From positions 482,501 to 546,500 of the forward strand of contig JAODUO010000070.1 in the NCBI GenBank assembly GCA_025642075.2: a stretch of DNA of 64,000 bases, read 5' to 3'. The position numbers and the translations under genes were made by a program. This stretch comes from Ridgeia piscesae (taxonomy: Eukaryota; Annelida; Polychaeta; Sabellida; Siboglinidae). The notes under the pieces were generated by a model, which was given only the letters and a program-made list of their open reading frames with translations, was not told where the DNA came from and did no database searches. Shown here piece after piece: positions 57,828 to 64,000 of the stretch. Each line of letters begins with the position of its first letter. Within the stretch, counting starts at the first letter, position 1.

Positions 57828-58365
57828 GAATGTTAGCGGTTCATGTCAAAAGGTTAGCGGTTCATGGCGAAGGTTAGCGTGACGGTATGCAACGTCGAGC
57901 AGTCCAGAACGTCGTTCCACTGGCGTAACCTCAGGTGGCCGATCAACTTTGACCCCGTGCCAGAATGTCGAGACTGAGTTCATGACCCCCGCGGCGACAG
58001 TGTTACATAATAAATCATTTCGGCGCGCTGCAGCGCGACGACCTACTTTTCAACCCCCCACGTTGCACACTCCAGCGCGCACGTGTTCTTGTCATTTTTC
58101 TGTACAACGACCACGATGCCGAGACGTGTCAATAGCGAATTCAAACAATACACGGACTGCACTTGGCAAGTGACACCCGCATGAGATATTCTGTCATCAG
58201 AGCGGTAAAGACTGGAAACTACCAAGTAGACGGTGAGTAAACAAAACACTGTGTATTGCAGTTTATTCTGGCCACACCTCGAACAACCATGAGTGACAAC
58301 TGATCTGTCAAGTAAAATGTCACATCGTGAATTTATTACACGTATGCTGCACAAAATTGCCCTGT

Positions 58366-58420
<55 letters not shown>

Positions 58421-59212
58421 CAGTTATGTATAAATAATTTACTAGTTTCCATTCATGATTTTTCACCTTGCATAGGTCTAACTATTGTGCTTGGATGTGG
58501 CACAACAAATTATTCTAGCTGGATAACTAATTTTGTGCAGGTAGTCAATTATAATTGTCAATACTCAATAACACTTTAATTTCACATGGTTGGTTTTCTG
58601 CTGGGCAAAAATAGGGCAGACAGTTGTGGTCACTGCCAGGGCTAAAAAAATACATACCATGGCAAATTTGTCATTGTTATAGAGTAACAATTATGTTGTC
58701 AGTCTCCTTCTGTACCTGTCTATATAACCACTTCTAAAATGTTTGCACACTGATGACATTAGAACCGACAAGTCTGAAAAATAGAGGAGCTTATGGGCAA
58801 GGTTGGTTTTCTGGCTGAAGGTATTTCTGCCCTGCCAGTGCAGAAATAGGGCAGAAAGTATTTCTGACTGGCAGAAATGACAACAATATATGCCACCGAT
58901 AGTATTTTTTTTTTTAAATATGTTGTCAGTCTTTTTCTTTACCTGTCTACATAACCAGCTGTTCTAAATATATTTACATATTAATGATTTTAAAGCCACA
59001 AAGACTTCCCCTCAAGGGGCATGCATACTTTCGCGGTCAGAAACCTCTATCCACAGTTAGAGGTAAAGGCCATAATCTATTGTTTGTTATACTAAGCCAG
59101 CAAATCCATAACAGAATGCCTATGCTAAGAGACAATGCTAATGACTGCTAGGGTTTTGTGAAGAAATGTGACAACTCAACTCAAGACAGTCTGGACATTA
59201 CTGAGGCCTTGT
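57828..59212. other. Palindrome spacer
   Basis: A 1.4-kb loop between the arms. It is GC-richer at 57,840-58,180 and holds a (CA)n tract at 58,368-58,418. No protein was recognised. GGTTAGCG is repeated three times near 57,833-57,880. Confidence 0.6.
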
Positions 59213-60448
59213 GCTAGTTTTGAGCCTGACTAAAAACCTGTTGTCACTATCAGGTGCTAATCCAACCTATGGCTCTGTGCAAACAAAAGTTGTGGTCCCT
59301 GTCAGAGCCCAGAAGGACACCTACTGTAAAGTGTATTCTTCAGTAATTAGCACTGTTGGGTAAAAGACAGTTGGGATCAATGGGTATTTTGAAGGTTGAG
59401 AACAATCAGTGTGGTGAAAGGTGATTTGCGGTGAAGGTAACCAGTTTTGGCAGACAGGAATATCAATATTGATTAAAAATATTACATTTTGGGAGTTTCT
59501 GCAGAAAGGATAGAACAGTACTTCTGCCGCTCAATTAGTAAGTATGTAGCAAATGAACACAAAGGTATACATTAATGACATATAGGTAAAAGTAAGTTCT
59601 TATATAGCGCAGTAGCCAGTCTGCAGGACTACTCAAAACATGTAACACTACTTCCCTGACAGACCTGATCAATCAGATGCTATCTCAACTTCTCTGGGAA
59701 GCATTCAGCCACACTGCAATTAGTGTGCGAAGGCTGCTCGTATAAAATATATAATAGAAACAATACAATAATATAACCATTTCTTCTACAATGTTTGCAC
59801 ACTGATGATATTAAAACCACAATGATATCTGAGAAACAATACAGTAAATAATGAACTGCAAGACAGGTATCTAAGTGTATAATTTGTATGCTAGCCTCCG
59901 TAATATAATAACATTGTAGAACATTGCTGGCTATTGCACAGCTTTATATATGCTGGAAATAGAGATTGAGTTGAGAAGCTACAGTTTATAATAAAAAGCA
60001 AGACCATAAATATGATAAGTTATGATTAGTATTCAAACGTATGATCACTTAGAAATGGTGTAATCAACTACGACTAAGCTATTTTGTTTATCTGCTAACC
60101 ACAACACCTGTAGATATAGTCATGGAGTCTACCTCATTGTAGTGTAATATATTACTATTACACCTGTACTTAATTTCCTTCCTATTATTATTATTACATG
60201 CTGAATGGAACATACTAATATTCAATTAATTAGATGTCAAAAATATTAGATATGAGGAATTTGTATTAAATATCATTATCAATAAAATGACATGACGATA
60301 TGCAATGTTTCGGTCAATAAGCCCGTGCCAGGGGTAATTTTGCACGGAGTGCAATACCTGTTGGGATCGAACCAACAACTAAAACCGAGCAGATACCATT
60401 GTTATAAACATACAATTTGTTTGATAAATTTATTCAATTACTCCAAAA
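59213..60448 (-). repeat. Palindrome, right arm
   Basis: Mirror of the left arm. A short deletion and a few substitutions distinguish them. Confidence 0.93.
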
Positions 60449-61124
60449 GGCAAGCTGATTATTTTTGTAAGACTATGATAACTTCTCTTTTGGCATTGCA
60501 TGGGGTAGTGTAACAACATTATTGACTGATAACATATTGCAGCGACAATGAACAGACAGATAAATATAAGTTAGCAAAATCAAAACAATTCACAAAATAG
60601 TACAGTGCATGCTGGATATGTCAAATTTGCAGGTACCCAATTTTTTCAGTTCATTTTGCATGAAATCTGTGCTTTCCCAATGCACACACTAAACTATCAA
60701 GTACACACAAATAATGCAATGAGAGAAATATCAAGTGAGAGTATCTAAATCATTTCAAAATCACTTTACCAATATGGTAATACCATTTCATACATACCTT
60801 AACAATGTCCATGAACTGCAGTATACTTTTTGAGGATTCCTGGCGTGGACATAAGTGAATCAGGTTCATAGAATTAGATGATCAGGGTCCATTACAGGGG
60901 TAGAACTACCCATTAGTCTGCACACTAGTAAAGATAAGGGCGGACTAGTAAACCTGCCAGCCAACTAGTCCGGTGGTCTTGTAAAGTTCAGCATGTCATC
61001 CACACCACCCTACAGTTGTCAATCAAGCTTTGGTAGTCACAATGACCAAATGTACTATGGTTTACTACAATAAAACGCAGTGTTTTTGCTGAATATTTAC
61101 TACGCTTTACCATAATAAATACTA
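60449..61124. other. No recognised features
   Basis: Intergenic, mostly AT-rich sequence. Confidence 0.4.
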
Positions 61125-61952
61125 TGGTTTAGAGTCTCTCGCTCTCTGTCTTTTGCTCTCTGTCTCTCGCTCTCTGACTCTCACTCTATGTCTCTCGCTC
61201 TCTGTATCTCGCACTTTGTCTCTCGCTCTCTGTCTCTCACTCTCTGTCTCTAGCTCTAGCTCTCTCGCTCTCGCACTCTGTCTCTCGCTCTCTGTCTGTC
61301 GCATTCTCTGTCTCTCGCACTCTGTTTCTCTCTCGCTCTCTGTCTCTCGCTCTCTGTCTCTCGCTGTCTGTCTCTCGCACTCTGTCTCTCGCTCACTGTC
61401 TCTCGCTCTCTGGCTCTCGCTCTCTGTCTTTCGCTCTCTGTCTCTCACTCTCTGACTCTCGCTCTCTGTCTCTCGCTCACTGTCTCTCGCTCTCTGTCTC
61501 TCGTTCTCACTGTATGTCTCTCGCTCTCTGTCTCTCGCTCTCTGTCTCGCTCTCTCTCGCTATCTCTCTCGCTCTAGCTCTCTCGCTCTCTCTCTATCTC
61601 CCTCCTTCCCTTCCCTCCCTTCCTACCTCTCTCCCTCACCCCTCCCTCTCTTCCTACCTCTATCCCTTCCTATACCTCCATTCCTACCTCCCTCCATCCT
61701 TCCCTCCCTCCTTCCCTCCCTCTTCCTCCGATTCTCCCTCCTCTGTCTCTGCATCACACTATATCCATCCCCTTTTCCTTATTCTTTCCCACTCTTCTCT
61801 ACTCGTCTACACCCCTCTTCCTCCACGTTTTCCCCCGCCACTCATTTGTTTGTACCCGTTCTCTCATTCTCATTAAGACGCACATGGATTCCGTCATGGC
61901 TATTTGCACATATCTACATGAACGTCGAAGCTATTTATGCCATACAAAGCAA
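61125..61952 (+). repeat. CT-rich satellite plus unique tail, copy 1 of a 1,042-bp duplication
   Basis: TCTCGCTCTCTGTC-type 14-bp repeats, then a CCCTCC-rich stretch, then a unique tail with TTAAGACGCACATGGATTCC. The tail recurs exactly 1,042 bp later. Confidence 0.9.
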
Positions 61953-62994
61953 AGCTGTCTCTCGCTCTCTGTCTTTTGCTCTCTGTCTCTCGCTCTATGT
62001 CTCTTGCTCTCTGTATCTCGCACTCTGTCTCTCGAACTCTGTCTCTCGCTCTCTGTCTCTCGCTCTCTGTCTCTCACTCTCTGTCTCTAGCTCTCTCTCT
62101 CTCTCGCTCTGTCTTTCGCTCTCTCGCTCTCGCACTCTGTCTCTCGCTCTCTGTCTCTCGCACTCTGTTTCTCTCTTGCTCTCTGTCTCTCTCGCTCTCT
62201 CCTTCGCTCTCGTTCTCTGTCTCTCGCACTCTGTCTCTCGGTCACTGTCTCTCGCTCTCTTTCTCTTGCTCTGGCTCTCGCTCTCTGTCTTTCACTCTCT
62301 GTCTCTCGCTCTCTGACTCTTGCTCTCTGTCTCTCGCTCTCTGTGTCTCGCTCTCTCTCTCTCACTCTATTTCTCTCGCTCTCTCGCTCTCTCGCTCTCT
62401 CGCTCTCGCTCTCTCTGTGTCTCTCGCTGTATGTCTCTCGCTCTCTGTCTCTCATTCTCTGTCTCTCGCTCTCTATCTCTTGCTGTCTCTCTCTCGCTCT
62501 ATTTCTCTCGCTCTCTGTCTCTCGCTCTCTGTGTCTCGCTCCCTGTCTCTCGCACTCTGTTTCTCTCTCGCTCTCTGTTTCTCGTTCTCTGTCTCTCGCT
62601 CTGTGTCTCTCGCTCGCTCTCTCTGTCGCTCTCGCTCTCCCTCTCGCTCTCTCTCTCTCCTTCCCTACCCTCCCTCCCTTCCTACCTCTCTCCCTCACCC
62701 CTCCCTCTCTTCCTACCTCTATCCCTTCCTATACCTCCCTCTCTCCCTCCTTCCCTCCCTATTCCTCCGATTCTCCCTCCTCTGGCTCTGCGTCACACAA
62801 TATCTATCCCATTTCCTTATTCTTTCCCACTCTTCTCTACTCGTCTACACCTCTCTTCCTCCACGTTTTCGCCCGCCACTCGTTTTTTTTTTGGTACCCA
62901 TTCTCTCATTCTCATTAAGACGCACATGGATTCCGTCATGGCTATTTGCACATATCTACACGAACGTCGAAGCTATTTATGCCATACAAAGCAA
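61953..62994 (+). repeat. CT-rich satellite plus unique tail, copy 2
   Basis: Tandem partner of the preceding block. The tails are about 95% identical, while the CT-rich parts differ in length. Confidence 0.9.
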
Positions 62995-63521
62995 TTGTGT
63001 AATACCTGCCATGCTTCATTGACATTATCACAGTTTAACACAGACAATGCAATCCGTCAATTGGCATAGCTTGCGGCCTCCTAATGGATTTGCTGCTACG
63101 CAGAACGCAGGGGTTGACAACATGTAACCTCGCCATATCGGTGACTTGCACGTGACAGAAGGGTGCAACGACCAATAGCATGGTATCGTTGGGGTCAAAT
63201 TGTAGTTCTCCCCGTTAACAGTGCAAGGCCAACTTCATCTGTTTCTTGGGTTGTTCGATTGGGGTCGAGTGCAGCAGACGATGCACGTTTGACGCTCATA
63301 TAGTGTGACAGTTGGTCTCAGCTAAGATGCACACAAGGTGCAGTTTAAGATGTCAGCAGACACTAGGATATCAACAGATGCCGAAACACAACGAGGACGG
63401 GCACATATTGGACGATGCAATTACTCGAAGGTATGAACGTTTATGGTTTGTGGTGGAAAGACAACTAATGCTCGTACGTTCCATTATTGTTATATAATCA
63501 CATTCGTGATTCAACGCATGT

Positions 63522-63713
63522 TTCTGTTGTGTTCAGAATTGCTTAGCAAGGATTGAGACTAGGTCTCCATGTTTTATTCGTTATATGCGGCTTCTAAAGT
63601 CATTGCATTGTCTTCCTGTCCGATATCGTATTATCTTTAAGATCTTTAAATTCCTTGCTTACTCCGATCAGAAAGGTAGCATAGCTTCGATCATTTCTAG
63701 TTTTTGTCCCTAA
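63522..63713 (+). mobile_element. CR1/Jockey-like LINE, reverse-transcriptase C-terminal fragment
   Basis: The plus strand encodes VQNCLARIETRS, then LLKSLHCLPVRYRIIFKIFK. This corresponds to the QNAAARL...LHWLPVRYRIDFKI thumb-region signature of CR1-type LINEs. It ends at TAA and is clearly truncated. Confidence 0.7.
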
Positions 63714-64000
63714 AGTCAATACCAGTGTTGGGACAAGTGCTTTTGCATCTGTTATGTTTATTATTTTATGTTATGTATTCTTGTTTACCAATTTGAGTTA
63801 TATGGAATTATACGAATTGTGTATCAACATTTTAAAGTAATTCCTTGTTACATTTTATGAAGGAAAAAATGGCGACGATGTGTGCGCCATCTTTTTGTCA
63901 CGTCGCCTGTTGTAAAACATACCTATCCATAAATCTGTATGGATGAATAATTATTGGTTCACATGTTAACATGTTTAATGTATCATATGATATAATATAA

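Noticed and set aside
57949..58173. Small gene in the palindrome spacer
   Set aside because: A short frame with no recognisable domain or splice context.
61122..63069. Ser/Leu-rich and Arg/Glu-rich proteins in the CT-rich satellites
   Set aside because: Low-complexity translation of simple repeats, with frames on both strands.

Overview
The window is animal nuclear DNA. It has an intron-rich conserved gene, tRNA-derived SINEs, CR1/L2-like LINE scraps, TTAA-flanked MITEs, long (CA)n and (TA)n tracts and many minisatellites. A marine lophotrochozoan, possibly a mollusc, fits the repeat style and the paired GT92 glycosyltransferases, but that placement is inference. Layout: 1-10 kb holds two intronless minus-strand GT92 (DUF23) genes, one frameshifted and one intact. 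10-24 kb holds no gene I can support, only transposon relics, AT-rich DNA, a THAP-like gene start and microsatellites. 24.5-55 kb is the 5' part of ASCC3 on the minus strand. I resolved 28 coding exons from the splice signals, about 1,596 codons. They cover the N-terminal region, the whole first helicase-Sec63 cassette and the start of the second cassette. 55-64 kb is intergenic: two CTCF-like motifs, a (CA)n tract, a palindrome with 1.25-kb arms, CT-rich satellites in a 1,042-bp tandem duplication, and a LINE fragment. ASCC3 is the Ski2-like helicase of the activating signal cointegrator complex. It acts in alkylation-damage repair and in splitting collided ribosomes. The recognisable exons stop inside the second helicase core at 24,512. 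The rest must lie left of the window, which would put both GT92 genes inside a very large intron, or be lost or misassembled. The most striking observation is that many ASCC3 introns carry tandem arrays whose repeat unit is a copy of the adjoining exon-intron junction. Clear cases are the donors of exons 9, 12, 15, 22 and 28 and the acceptor of exon 13. The 1-kb intron between exons 12 and 13 is almost wholly built from copies of its own donor (22-bp unit) and its own acceptor (44-bp unit). The exon 22 array has a 66-bp unit that keeps the reading frame, so alternative donors there would add 4 or 22n residues. Two inverted MITE copies flank exons 22-27 and could pair in the pre-mRNA. One intron (25) appears to use a GC donor.
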